Positions 8,137 through 16,101 of a stretch of 64,000 bases of DNA are shown here, piece by piece; the first letter of the stretch is position 1; every line of letters begins with the position of its first letter. The position numbers and the translations under genes were made by a program. The stretch lies in NCBI GenBank assembly GCA_030418545.1, contig QAIB01000002.1, forward strand, positions 124,001 through 188,000, given 5' to 3'. The notes under the pieces were generated by a model. That model saw only the letters and a program-made list of their open reading frames with translations. It was not told the DNA's origin and did no database searches. The stretch comes from Xenophilus aerolatus (lineage in GTDB: Bacteria > Pseudomonadota > Gammaproteobacteria > Burkholderiales > Burkholderiaceae_C).

Positions 8137-9312
8137 TCAGACACCGAGCTGGCGGGCCGCCAGGTCCTTCATCACCTCTTCCGAGCCGCCGCCGATCATC
8201 ATCACCTTCACCTCCCGGTAGATGCGCTCGCTGCGCGTCCCGCGCATGAAGCCCATGCCGCCGAGCAGCTGCACCGCCTGGTCCGCGCAGAACTGCATCG
8301 CCTGGGTGGCCTGCACCTTGCACAGGCACACGCGCGCCACCAGCTGCGAGGGCTGGGCCAGCCCGTGCTCGATGCGGTAGGCCAGGTCGTAGAGCAGGGC
8401 CCGCGCCGCATCGATGCGCATCGTCATGTCCATGAGCTTGTGGCGCACCACCTGCCGCTCGGAAAGCGTGCGACCGCCGATCGCGCGCTGCCGCACCCAG
8501 TCCAGCGCTTCGTGCAGGCACACCTCGGCGTAGCCGCAGGCCAGGGCGGCCATCAACAGGCGTTCGCTGTTGAAGTTGTTCATCAGGATCTTGAAGCCCT
8601 GGTTCTCTTCCCCGACGAGGTTGGCCACCGGCACGCGGCAGCGGTCGAAGTGCAGGTGCGCGGTGTCGGAACTCCACCAGCCCATCTTCTGCAGCGCGGT
8701 GCGCGTGAGGCCCGGCGTGTCGCCGTCGATCACCAGCACCGAGATGCCGGCGGCGCCCCTGATTGACGGGTCGGTGCGCACGGCCGTGGTGATGAAGTCC
8801 GCGCGCATGCCCGAGGTGATGAAGGTCTTCTCGCCGTCGACGACGTAGTGGTCGCCGTCGCGCACCGCCGTCGTGCGCAGGTTGGCGACGTCCGAACCGC
8901 CCGAAGGCTCGGTCACGGCGAGCGCTGCGATCTTCTGCCCGGCGAGCACCGGCGGAATGACCCGGCGCCTGATGGCGTCGCCCCCCGCCTTGAGGATCGG
9001 CGGCAGCGCGATGCTGTGCGAGTTGAGGGATGCCTGCACGCCGCCCCCGCCGCAGCGCGCGAATTCCTCGGCGACGATCAGCTGGTGGAAGAGGTCTGCC
9101 GGCGTGCCGCCGTATTCCTCGGGGTAGCCCAGGCCCAGCACCCCCAGCTCGGCCACCCGCGCGTACAGCGCACGCGGAAAGGTCTGCGCCTCGTCCCACG
9201 CATGGACGTGCGGAGTGATCTCGCGCGCGATGAAGTCGCGCAGGCCGCCGCGGAACTGCACATGCTCGGGCGTGAAGTAGAAGGGCAGGGGGGGCGCGTC
9301 GAAGAATTCCAT
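8137..9312 (-). CDS. Acyl-CoA dehydrogenase (second, IVD-type base)
   Basis: A 391-residue acyl-CoA dehydrogenase and the first gene of the seven-gene minus operon. The FAD loop AVTEPSGGSDVANL and GEKTFITSG are clear. As in the other dehydrogenase of this operon, the MCAD-type base position is glycine (MMIGGGSEEVM) and a glutamate sits at the helix-G position (NSERLL, E250), the pattern of isovaleryl/long-chain branched enzymes. The ATG at 9310-9312 is preferred over an upstream in-frame start at 9447. It is preceded by AGGAAC about 7 nt away and begins where the family begins, and the longer version would fill the divergent promoter with unrelated sequence. Two dehydrogenases in one operon suggest two consecutive or alternative chain positions being oxidised. 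Confidence 0.92.
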   Translation of the reverse strand: MEFFDAPPLPFYFTPEHVQFRGGLRDFIAREITPHVHAWDEAQTFPRALYARVAELGVLGLGYPEEYGGTPADLFHQLIVAEEFARCGGGGVQASLNSHSIALPPILKAGGDAIRRRVIPPVLAGQKIAALAVTEPSGGSDVANLRTTAVRDGDHYVVDGEKTFITSGMRADFITTAVRTDPSIRGAAGISVLVIDGDTPGLTRTALQKMGWWSSDTAHLHFDRCRVPVANLVGEENQGFKILMNNFNSERLLMAALACGYAEVCLHEALDWVRQRAIGGRTLSERQVVRHKLMDMTMRIDAARALLYDLAYRIEHGLAQPSQLVARVCLCKVQATQAMQFCADQAVQLLGGMGFMRGTRSERIYREVKVMMIGGGSEEVMKDLAARQLGV

Positions 9313-9482
9313 GCGGGTTCCTGTGGGCCGCACGAGCCTAGCGCTCGCGCTGTGCACCGTCTTGCGGCAACTGGTCGCGGGCAGCCAGTTCGCGCAAGCC
9401 TTTCGATCGCGCATTTCGTAGGCTGCGGCCATCGCGCACGGCGCCACGGACAGCGCCTGGGCGGCTTACAGCACACACACAC
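9313..9482. promoter_or_regulatory. Divergent promoter region between the acyl-CoA operon and the AtuA-like gene
   Basis: This 170-bp gap separates two divergently transcribed units and must hold both promoters. I see no convincing -35/-10 pair. A (CA)6 run ends exactly at the A of the AtuA-like start codon (9472-9483), and no Shine-Dalgarno sequence is visible in front of that ATG. The minus-strand gene has a normal AGGA site. Confidence 0.5.
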
Positions 9483-11321
9483 ATGACAGACTCATCCATC
9501 CAGGCAGGCCGCACCGTGCGCATCGGCGGTGCCTCGGGCTTCTGGGGCGACAGCATGGTCGCCGCGCCGCAGCTGGTGAAGGGCGGGCGGCTCGACTACC
9601 TGGTTTTCGACTACCTGGCCGAGACCACGATGTCCATCCTCGCCGCCGCACGCTCGAAGAACCCCGAGCTGGGCTACGCCACCGACTTTGTCGACATCGC
9701 GATGAAGCCGGTGCTCGCCGAGATCAAGCGCCAGGGCATCAGGGTCGTGAGCAACGCGGGCGGCATCCACCCGCATGGCTGCGCGGCCGCGCTGCGGGCC
9801 GTGGCCGAGGCGCAGGGCATCGAACTGCGCATCGCGGTGGTCGAGGGCGACGACGTCGGCGCGCTCATGCCCGCACTGCGCGAGCGCGGGGTGCGCGACA
9901 TGTTCACCGGCGAGCCGCTGCCCGACAAGGTGCTGAGCGCGAACGCCTACCTGGGCGCGGCGCCGATCGCCGCGGCGCTGGCCGCCGGCGCCGAGGTGGT
10001 GATCACGGGGCGCTGCGTGGACAGCGCCGTCACGCTCGGCCCCCTGATGCACGAGTTCGGATGGCGCAGCAGCGACCACGACCTGCTCGCCTCCGGCAGC
10101 CTGGCCGGCCACATCATCGAGTGCGGCTGCCAGGCCACCGGCGGCCTGCACACCGACTGGGAAGACATTCCGGACTGGGCGCACATCGGCTACCCGATCG
10201 TCGAATGCCACGCCGACGGCAGCTTCGTGGTGACCAAGCCCGAGGGCACCGGCGGCAAGGTGATCGCCGCCAACGTCGCCGAGCAGATGCTCTACGAGAT
10301 CGGCGATCCCGGCGCCTACCTGCTGCCGGACGTGAGCTGCGACTTCCGCGAGGTGACGATCGTCCAGCAGGGCGAGAACCGCGTGCACGTGAGCCCCGCC
10401 AAGGGCCGGGCACCCACGCCGCATTACAAGGTGTCGGCCACGCAGCTCGACGGATTTCGCTGTGCCGGCAGCATGGTGATGATCGGCATCGACGCCGAGA
10501 GGAAGGCGCGGCGCACGGCGGAAGCGATCCTCGAGCGCACGGGCGAGATCCTGCGCGAAGGCGGTCTGCCGCCCTTCACGTCCACGTACATCGAGGTCAT
10601 CGGCGCCGAAACGCTCTACGGCCCGCATGCCCGCACGCGCCACGTGCGCGAGGTGATGATGCGGGTGGTGGCGAACCACCCGCAGAAGGCCGCGCTCGCC
10701 ATGTTCGCGCGCGAGATTGCGCCGTCGGGCACCTCCTGGGCGCCGGGCACCACCAGCCCCGGCGGCGGGCGTCCCGCCGTGTCACCGCTGGTCAAGCCCT
10801 TCTCCTTCCTGCTGGACAAGGAGGCGATCCAGCCCGCCTTCGTGCTGGACGGCATGCGGCATCCGGTCGCCATCGCGCCGGGCGCTGCCGACCAGGAGGT
10901 ACCGCCCGTCGCGCCGCCGCCTGCGTGGCAGGAGCCCGGCGGGCCGAGCGAAGTCGTTCGCCTGGTCGACCTGGCCTACGGCCGCAGCGGCGACAAGGGG
11001 AACATCTCCAACATCGGGCTGATCGCCCGGCGTCCCGAGTGGCTGCCGCTGCTGTGGGACCGGCTCCAGCCCGCGGTGGTCGAGGCCTACTTCGCCCACC
11101 TGCCAGCCGGACGGGTCACACGTTTCCATCTGCCCGGCACGGCCTCGATGAACCTGCTCGTGCACGACGCGCTCGACGGCGGCGGCCCCTCCTCGATGCG
11201 CATGGACCCGCTGGGCAAGGGCATGGCGCAGATGCTGCTGGACATCGAGGTCCGCGTGCCGCTGCAGGTGGCCGAGGCCGCCCGAGCGCTGGCTTCGAAG
11301 CGCGCCGGGCCCTTGTCTTGA
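9483..11321 (+). CDS. AtuA-like acyclic terpene utilisation family protein (DUF1446)
   Basis: A 612-residue member of the DUF1446/AtuA family. AtuA is encoded in the atu cluster for citronellol/geraniol breakdown in Pseudomonas, but its biochemical function is not established to my knowledge. The conserved N-terminus TVRIGGASGFWGDS is followed by VSNAGGIHPHGCAAAL and CVDSAVTLGPLMHEFGW. A separate C-terminal module (about 487-600) begins LVDLAYGRSGDKGNISNIG, the AtuA-associated ferredoxin-like domain. The ATG at 9483 gives the N-terminus expected for the family, although there is no clear ribosome-binding site, only a CA repeat. It is a single gene transcribed away from the carboxylase operon. 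This neighbour is the main reason to read that operon as Atu-like rather than plain leucine degradation. Confidence 0.88.
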   Translation: MTDSSIQAGRTVRIGGASGFWGDSMVAAPQLVKGGRLDYLVFDYLAETTMSILAAARSKNPELGYATDFVDIAMKPVLAEIKRQGIRVVSNAGGIHPHGCAAALRAVAEAQGIELRIAVVEGDDVGALMPALRERGVRDMFTGEPLPDKVLSANAYLGAAPIAAALAAGAEVVITGRCVDSAVTLGPLMHEFGWRSSDHDLLASGSLAGHIIECGCQATGGLHTDWEDIPDWAHIGYPIVECHADGSFVVTKPEGTGGKVIAANVAEQMLYEIGDPGAYLLPDVSCDFREVTIVQQGENRVHVSPAKGRAPTPHYKVSATQLDGFRCAGSMVMIGIDAERKARRTAEAILERTGEILREGGLPPFTSTYIEVIGAETLYGPHARTRHVREVMMRVVANHPQKAALAMFAREIAPSGTSWAPGTTSPGGGRPAVSPLVKPFSFLLDKEAIQPAFVLDGMRHPVAIAPGAADQEVPPVAPPPAWQEPGGPSEVVRLVDLAYGRSGDKGNISNIGLIARRPEWLPLLWDRLQPAVVEAYFAHLPAGRVTRFHLPGTASMNLLVHDALDGGGPSSMRMDPLGKGMAQMLLDIEVRVPLQVAEAARALASKRAGPLS

Positions 11322-11343
11322 GCGGCGCCGGCCGTGCCTGGGC

Positions 11344-12291
11344 CTAGAAGGCCGGCACCGGGTTGCGCCCGCTCTCCAGCACGTAGCCGCCGTCGCGCCA
11401 CACGTAGACGGCCCGCTCGTCGACGCGTGTCACGCGCGAGCGCGCCGCGGGCCGGCCCTCGGCCGTGCGCGCGCCGCGAAAGCTCAGGTTCAGTGCGCCG
11501 GGCGCGTCGTCGCGAACACCCTGGACGAAGCGCGGCGTGCCTTCGATGTCGTAGCAGGCGTCGCGCGGCCCCCCGGCAGCGCGAGCACGCCGGCCGCCGG
11601 CAAGGATGGCTTCGCAGGCTTCCTGTGCGCCGGTGTTCGAGGCCGAGAGGGCCACGCCGTCGAGCACCTTGCGCACACCGCCGGGCTGCAGCTCCCAGGC
11701 CGACAGCCAGCTGCCGCAGTAGCCCTGCCAGCAGCTGCCATAGGTGGCGCTGAGCACCAGCCGGGTCGGCGCCACGCGGTGCACCGTGGTCTCGCCGAAG
11801 CTGCCCATGAAGCCGAGGTAGTCCACGGCGTCCTGCCGCTGGGCAAGCACCCAGCCCTCGCCCTGGCGCTCGAAGACGTAGGCGCCGAGCCAGGCGCCGG
11901 CCACGTGCGCATCGAGGGGATGCCCCTGGCCGTCCAGCGGCACGGTCTCGGTGAGCAGCACGGCACGGCTGTCCGACAGGCGCACCACCTCGCGCGGCGT
12001 GACGCGGGCGGCGGTGGGCTTCGCGCTGCCGGGCACGGGTCGGCTGTCGTCGCCGAGCTCGGGCAGGGCGGGCTGCCCCACGCGGGCGGTGTCGCTGTCC
12101 TGCCATCCGGGAAAGGCCAGCGGCATCAGGTCCTGTCGGCGCAGCGAGGGGCTGCGTGCCGCCGTCTTCTGCGGCGCGGCCTGGCCCGCGGCGGCGACGG
12201 AGGGTGTCGCTGCCTCTTCGCGCGAGCAGGCGGCCAGCAGCAGCGCAAGGCTGAGGGCGGCGCCGGCGTGGGCGATGGCAAGAGGGCGCAT
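11344..12291 (-). CDS. Putative lipoprotein of unknown function
   Basis: A predicted 315-residue lipoprotein. The signal peptide ends in a lipobox (ALLLAACS, lipidated Cys about residue 22), so it should be anchored in the cell envelope. No catalytic domain is recognisable. The middle contains repeated aromatic-rich beta-type stretches (GWVLAQRQDAVDYLGFMGSF, YGSCWQGYCGSW), and cysteines there might pair in the periplasm. The ATG at 12289-12291 is chosen because the lipoprotein signal starts there; the open frame runs further upstream, but only through non-coding sequence. It is transcribed convergently with the AtuA-like gene (22-nt gap) and divergently from the nitronate monooxygenase-like gene. 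Function unknown. Confidence 0.75.
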   Translation of the reverse strand: MRPLAIAHAGAALSLALLLAACSREEAATPSVAAAGQAAPQKTAARSPSLRRQDLMPLAFPGWQDSDTARVGQPALPELGDDSRPVPGSAKPTAARVTPREVVRLSDSRAVLLTETVPLDGQGHPLDAHVAGAWLGAYVFERQGEGWVLAQRQDAVDYLGFMGSFGETTVHRVAPTRLVLSATYGSCWQGYCGSWLSAWELQPGGVRKVLDGVALSASNTGAQEACEAILAGGRRARAAGGPRDACYDIEGTPRFVQGVRDDAPGALNLSFRGARTAEGRPAARSRVTRVDERAVYVWRDGGYVLESGRNPVPAF

Positions 12292-12399
12292 GGCGCGATT
12301 GTGCGGCGCCCCGCGCGTGGGCCGCGGGATGCCCCCCGAACCGTTCGGGGCGCACACCGCGTCGCACAATGCGGCCCTCCGAGATTCGAGGATGGACCC

Positions 12400-13461
12400 A
12401 TGGCCGACTTGTCCCTCGCCCAGCTGCTGGGCACCGAACTGCCGCTGATCCAGGCGCCCATGGCCGGCGTGCAGGGCAGCGCGCTTGCCATCGCCGTGAG
12501 CAATGCCGGCGGCCTGGGCTCGCTGCCCGGCGCCATGCTGAGCGCCGATGCCTTGCGCAGCGAGATCGAGGCCATCCGCGCCGCAGTCGGCGGCCGGCCC
12601 TACAACGTCAACTTCTTCTGCCACACGCCGCCGGTGCCCGATGCCGCGCGCGAGGCGGCCTGGCGCCAGGCCCTGGCCCCCTACTACCGCGAGCACGACA
12701 TCGATCCCGAGAAGATCGCCCCGGGCCCGGGCCGCAACCCCTTCACCGCCGAGACGGCCGACCTGGTCGAGGCCCTGCGCCCGCCGGTGCTGAGCTTCCA
12801 CTTCGGACTGCCCGACGCGGCGCTGCTGGCCCGCGTGCGCGGTTGGGGCGCGAAGGTGCTGGCCTCGGCCACCACGGTCGAGGAAGGGCTGTGGCTGCAG
12901 GCGCGCGGCGTCGATGCGGTGATTGCGCAAGGGCTGGAAGCGGGTGGCCACCGCGGGCACTTCCTGTCGCACGATCTCACGCGTCAGCCGGGGCTGTTCG
13001 CACTGCTGCCCCAGCTGGTGGCCGCCCTCGAGGTGCCGGTGATCGCCGCCGGCGGCATCGCCGATGGGCAGGGCGTGGCGGCGGCGATGGCGCTCGGTGC
13101 GGCGGGCGTGCAGGTGGGCACGGCCTGGCTGCTGTGCCCCGAGGCGACGACCAGCGCGATCCATCGCGCCGCACTGCAGAGCGATGCGGCACGGCACACG
13201 GCGCTGACCAACCTGTTCACGGGCCGTCCGGCCCGCGGCATCGTCAACCGCGTGATGCGCGAACTGGGCCCGCTGAGCTCGGCAGCGCCCGAGTTCCCGC
13301 TCGCCACCTCGGCCATCGCGCCGCTGCGGGCCAGGGCCGAGGCCGCCGGCAGCGGCGACTTCACGCCGCTGTGGTCGGGCCAGAATGCGAGCGGCTGCCG
13401 GGCGGTTCCCGCGGCCGAGCTCACGCATGCGCTGGCCCGCGGCTTCGCGGCCGCGGCTTGA
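12400..13461 (+). CDS. Nitronate monooxygenase-like FMN oxidoreductase
   Basis: A 353-residue TIM-barrel flavoprotein of the nitronate monooxygenase/2-nitropropane dioxygenase family, which uses FMN and O2 to oxidise alkyl nitronates. Family landmarks are LIQAPMAGVQGS near the start, LSFHFGLP, the GLEAGGHRGHF segment with a histidine near FMN, AAGGIADGQGVAAAMALGA and GVQVGTAWLLCPEA. The ATG at 12400 gives the normal family N-terminus. The next gene begins 35 nt downstream, so it probably forms an operon with the esterase and the diguanylate cyclase. The true substrate may differ, since many family members are annotated only by homology. Confidence 0.88.
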   Translation: MADLSLAQLLGTELPLIQAPMAGVQGSALAIAVSNAGGLGSLPGAMLSADALRSEIEAIRAAVGGRPYNVNFFCHTPPVPDAAREAAWRQALAPYYREHDIDPEKIAPGPGRNPFTAETADLVEALRPPVLSFHFGLPDAALLARVRGWGAKVLASATTVEEGLWLQARGVDAVIAQGLEAGGHRGHFLSHDLTRQPGLFALLPQLVAALEVPVIAAGGIADGQGVAAAMALGAAGVQVGTAWLLCPEATTSAIHRAALQSDAARHTALTNLFTGRPARGIVNRVMRELGPLSSAAPEFPLATSAIAPLRARAEAAGSGDFTPLWSGQNASGCRAVPAAELTHALARGFAAAA

Positions 13462-13496
13462 ATCCACTTGCACCCGCCCTGCGTACCCGACCGACG

Positions 13497-14156
13497 ATGG
13501 CCGACCTCCAGCTTCCGCTCACCTTCCTGCACCGTCCCGCCGCCGAAGGCACGGCCGCGCCCTGGCTTCTGCTGCTCATGCACGGCGTCAACAGCCACGA
13601 GGAAGACCTCTTCGGCCTCGCGCGCTTCGTGCCGCCGCAGTTCCATGTGCTGAGCCTGCGCGCGCCGAACGTGCTGGTGCCCGGGGCGTACGCCTGGTTC
13701 CAGTTCCAGGTCGGCGCCGACGGCCAGCGCCGCATCGACCGCGAGCAGGAGCGCGAGAGCCGCTTCCTGGTCGGCGAGCTGCTGGCCTCGGCGGCGCAGC
13801 AGCTGGGCGTGCCGGCCGATCGCGTGGTGGCCGGCGGCTTCAGCCAGGGCGGGATCATGGCGCTGTCGCTGCTGCTGACGCAGCCGGCGCGGCTGCGTGC
13901 CGCGCTGGTATGGCACAGCCGCCTGCTGCCCGAGGTGCTGCCCGACGTGGCGCCGGCCGATGCCTTCGCGGGCAAGGCGCTGTGGGTGAGCCACGGCAGT
14001 GTCGACAACGTGATCCCGCCCGCCGCGGCGCAGGCCACGCGCGAGTTCGCGGCGACGCTGCCGCTGGCGGTGTCGGGGCGCGACTACCCGGTGGCGCACA
14101 CCATCGCCGCGCAGGAGTTGCGCGACAGCATGGACTGGCTGCAGTCGCTCGCCTGA
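13497..14156 (+). CDS. Alpha/beta-hydrolase, phospholipase/carboxylesterase family
   Basis: A 219-residue cytosolic serine hydrolase of the small carboxylesterase (acyl-protein-thioesterase-like) family; no signal peptide is visible. The nucleophile elbow GGFSQGG has Ser116. The acid is likely Asp170 (GSVDNVIPP) and the base His201 (PVAHTI), spaced as in the family, with LMHGVNSHEED as the oxyanion-side loop. Its TGA overlaps the ATG of the diguanylate cyclase (TGATG at 14154-14158), implying translational coupling. The substrate is unknown; short-chain esters are typical for the family. Confidence 0.87.
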   Translation: MADLQLPLTFLHRPAAEGTAAPWLLLLMHGVNSHEEDLFGLARFVPPQFHVLSLRAPNVLVPGAYAWFQFQVGADGQRRIDREQERESRFLVGELLASAAQQLGVPADRVVAGGFSQGGIMALSLLLTQPARLRAALVWHSRLLPEVLPDVAPADAFAGKALWVSHGSVDNVIPPAAAQATREFAATLPLAVSGRDYPVAHTIAAQELRDSMDWLQSLA

Positions 14157-15883
14157 TGGAGACGGCCGGCCCGATGCCCTGGCGCCTGTCGCTGCCGCTG
14201 ACCATCAAGCTCCAGCTCACGCTGGTGTTCGGGGCCCTGGTGGTCCTGGCCTCGATCGTGCTCACCTGGGCGCTCGGCGGCATGCTGAGCGAGCGGGTGC
14301 GCACCGACGCCGGCCGCGTGCTGGCGCTGCTGGCGGGCAACGCGGCACGCATCCTCTCCAACGACCTCGTCACCAACGCCGACATGGTCGACCTGCTGGC
14401 GCGCCGCGACGCCGTGTGGGCGGCCGGGCTCGACAGCCCCGAGGCGCAGCGGGCGCTGGAGCTGATCCAGGCCACGGCGCCGCGCACGCACCTGTGGGTG
14501 GGCGTGGCCGACGCGGCGGGCACGGTGCGCGCCGCCACCGGCGACCTGCTGCGCGGGCAGAGCGTGGCGCAGCGCCCGTGGTTCCAGCGCGGCCAGGAAG
14601 GCCCGTTCGTGGGCGACGTGCATCCCGCCAAGCTGCTGGCCACGCTGCTGCCGGCCGACCGCCACGGCGAGCCGCAGCGCTTCGTCGACTATGCGGCGCC
14701 GGTGGTGCGCGACGGCCAGCGCCTGGGTGTGCTGGGCGTTCACGCCAGCTGGGACTGGGTCGGCGAGGTGGTGGACACCGTGCTGTCGACGCAGGCGCGC
14801 GGCAGCGGCATCGAGATCTTCATCTTCGACCGCGAGGGCCACGTGATCTTCGCGCCGCGCGGCCAGAGCCAGAAGCTGGCCGCCGACGGCGTGCGGATGC
14901 CGCCGCTGCCGGGTGGTGGCCCCGCCGTCGCCAGGTGGCACGACGGCGAGGAATGGCTCACGGCGGCGACGCGGCTGCCGGCGTCGCGTGCGCTGGGCGA
15001 CCTGGGATGGACGATTGCCGCGCGCGAGCCGGCGGCGACCGTGTTCGCCGACGTGCGCGACGCCAGCCGCCATGCGCTGCTGGCCGGCGCGCTGGCCGCG
15101 CTGGTCGGGGCCCTGCTGGTGCGCTTCGCCGCGGTGCGGCTGGGCGCCGACGTGCGCCGCCTGTCGAAGGCGGCGCGCGACATCGAACTGGGCGTGCCGG
15201 GCGCACGGCTGCCGCCGGCCGCCAGCAGTGCCGAACTGCGCTCGCTGTCCGATGCCCTGGGCCGCATGACCACCCGGCTGATGGCCACGCAGGACGACCT
15301 GGAGCGCCAGGTGCGCGAGCGCACGGCCGAGCTGGAGGCCGCCAACGCCGAACTCGGTCGTCAGGCGCGCACCGATCCGCTGACCGGGCTGCCCAACCGC
15401 CGCAGCTTCGACCTGCAAATGGACCATGCCCTGGCCGCCGCGCGGCGCCACGGCCAGCCCGTGGCGGTGCTGATGATCGACGCCGACCATTTCAAGCGCA
15501 TCAACGACCTGCACGGGCACCCGGTCGGCGACGACGTGCTCGTCATGCTCGCGGGCGTGCTGCGGGCGCGGCTGCGCGAGAGCGACCTGTTGGCACGCTA
15601 CGGCGGCGAGGAATTCGTGGCGATGCTGCCCGGCGCCACGCAGGCCGATGCCCTGGCCGTGGCGCAGGCGCTCGTGGCGGCCGTGGCGGCGCGACGCAGC
15701 GGGGTCTACGGCCAGGTCACGGTGAGCATCGGCGTCGCGGCGGCGCCGCCCGGCGAGCAGGCGGCCTGGGCCCTGATGCGCCGGGCCGACGAGGCGCTCT
15801 ACCAGGCCAAGGCGCAGGGCCGCAACCGCGCCTGCGTTCACGGCGAAAGCGCTACCTTCGCCGGCGGCACGCCGCCGATCTGA
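14156..15883 (+). CDS. Membrane diguanylate cyclase with Cache-type sensor, HAMP and GGDEF domains
   Basis: A 575-residue protein predicted to make cyclic di-GMP. A first membrane helix at about 20-42 and a second at about 303-322 enclose a periplasmic region of about 260 residues with the features of a double-Cache sensor (RPWFQRGQEGPFVGDV, FVDYAAPVVRDG). A HAMP-like linker and short coiled coil (ERQVRERTAELEAANAEL in part) follow. The cyclase domain starts at DPLTGLPNRRSF. The active site is GGEEF (483-487) and an RxxD inhibitory site (RESD, 474-477) lies five residues before it, so product inhibition is likely. The start overlaps the esterase stop. Small-molecule sensing in the periplasm is inferred from the Cache fold; the ligand is unknown. 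Confidence 0.9.
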   Translation: METAGPMPWRLSLPLTIKLQLTLVFGALVVLASIVLTWALGGMLSERVRTDAGRVLALLAGNAARILSNDLVTNADMVDLLARRDAVWAAGLDSPEAQRALELIQATAPRTHLWVGVADAAGTVRAATGDLLRGQSVAQRPWFQRGQEGPFVGDVHPAKLLATLLPADRHGEPQRFVDYAAPVVRDGQRLGVLGVHASWDWVGEVVDTVLSTQARGSGIEIFIFDREGHVIFAPRGQSQKLAADGVRMPPLPGGGPAVARWHDGEEWLTAATRLPASRALGDLGWTIAAREPAATVFADVRDASRHALLAGALAALVGALLVRFAAVRLGADVRRLSKAARDIELGVPGARLPPAASSAELRSLSDALGRMTTRLMATQDDLERQVRERTAELEAANAELGRQARTDPLTGLPNRRSFDLQMDHALAAARRHGQPVAVLMIDADHFKRINDLHGHPVGDDVLVMLAGVLRARLRESDLLARYGGEEFVAMLPGATQADALAVAQALVAAVAARRSGVYGQVTVSIGVAAAPPGEQAAWALMRRADEALYQAKAQGRNRACVHGESATFAGGTPPI

Positions 15884-15897
15884 ACGAAAAGAGGCCA

Positions 15898-15935
15898 CGG
15901 CGCCCGCCCACCGGGCGCCGACAGCTATCTTTTTT
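15898..15935 (+). terminator. Candidate intrinsic terminator after the diguanylate cyclase gene
   Basis: A perfect 9-bp stem (CGGCGCCCG / CGGGCGCCG, 15898-15906 with 15912-15920) with a 5-nt loop is followed about 10 nt later by a run of six T (15930-15935). The T run is itself flanked by GCTA...TAGC, a small inverted repeat. The stem-to-T distance is longer than ideal, so the call is moderate. Confidence 0.5.
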
Positions 15936-16101
15936 GTAGCATTTCGTCGCAGCGCCGGGCGGCGGAACTCGGGCCTCCCGGTCGACTCCTTCAGGCGGCG
16001 GCGCCCGCGGCCGGTTCACAGCAGGTTACGGGCGGATGCCGTCACGCGCGTCCAATGGCCCGTCGGACGCCCGTCCACCCGACCTGGAGAAAGCTCTTGC
16101 C

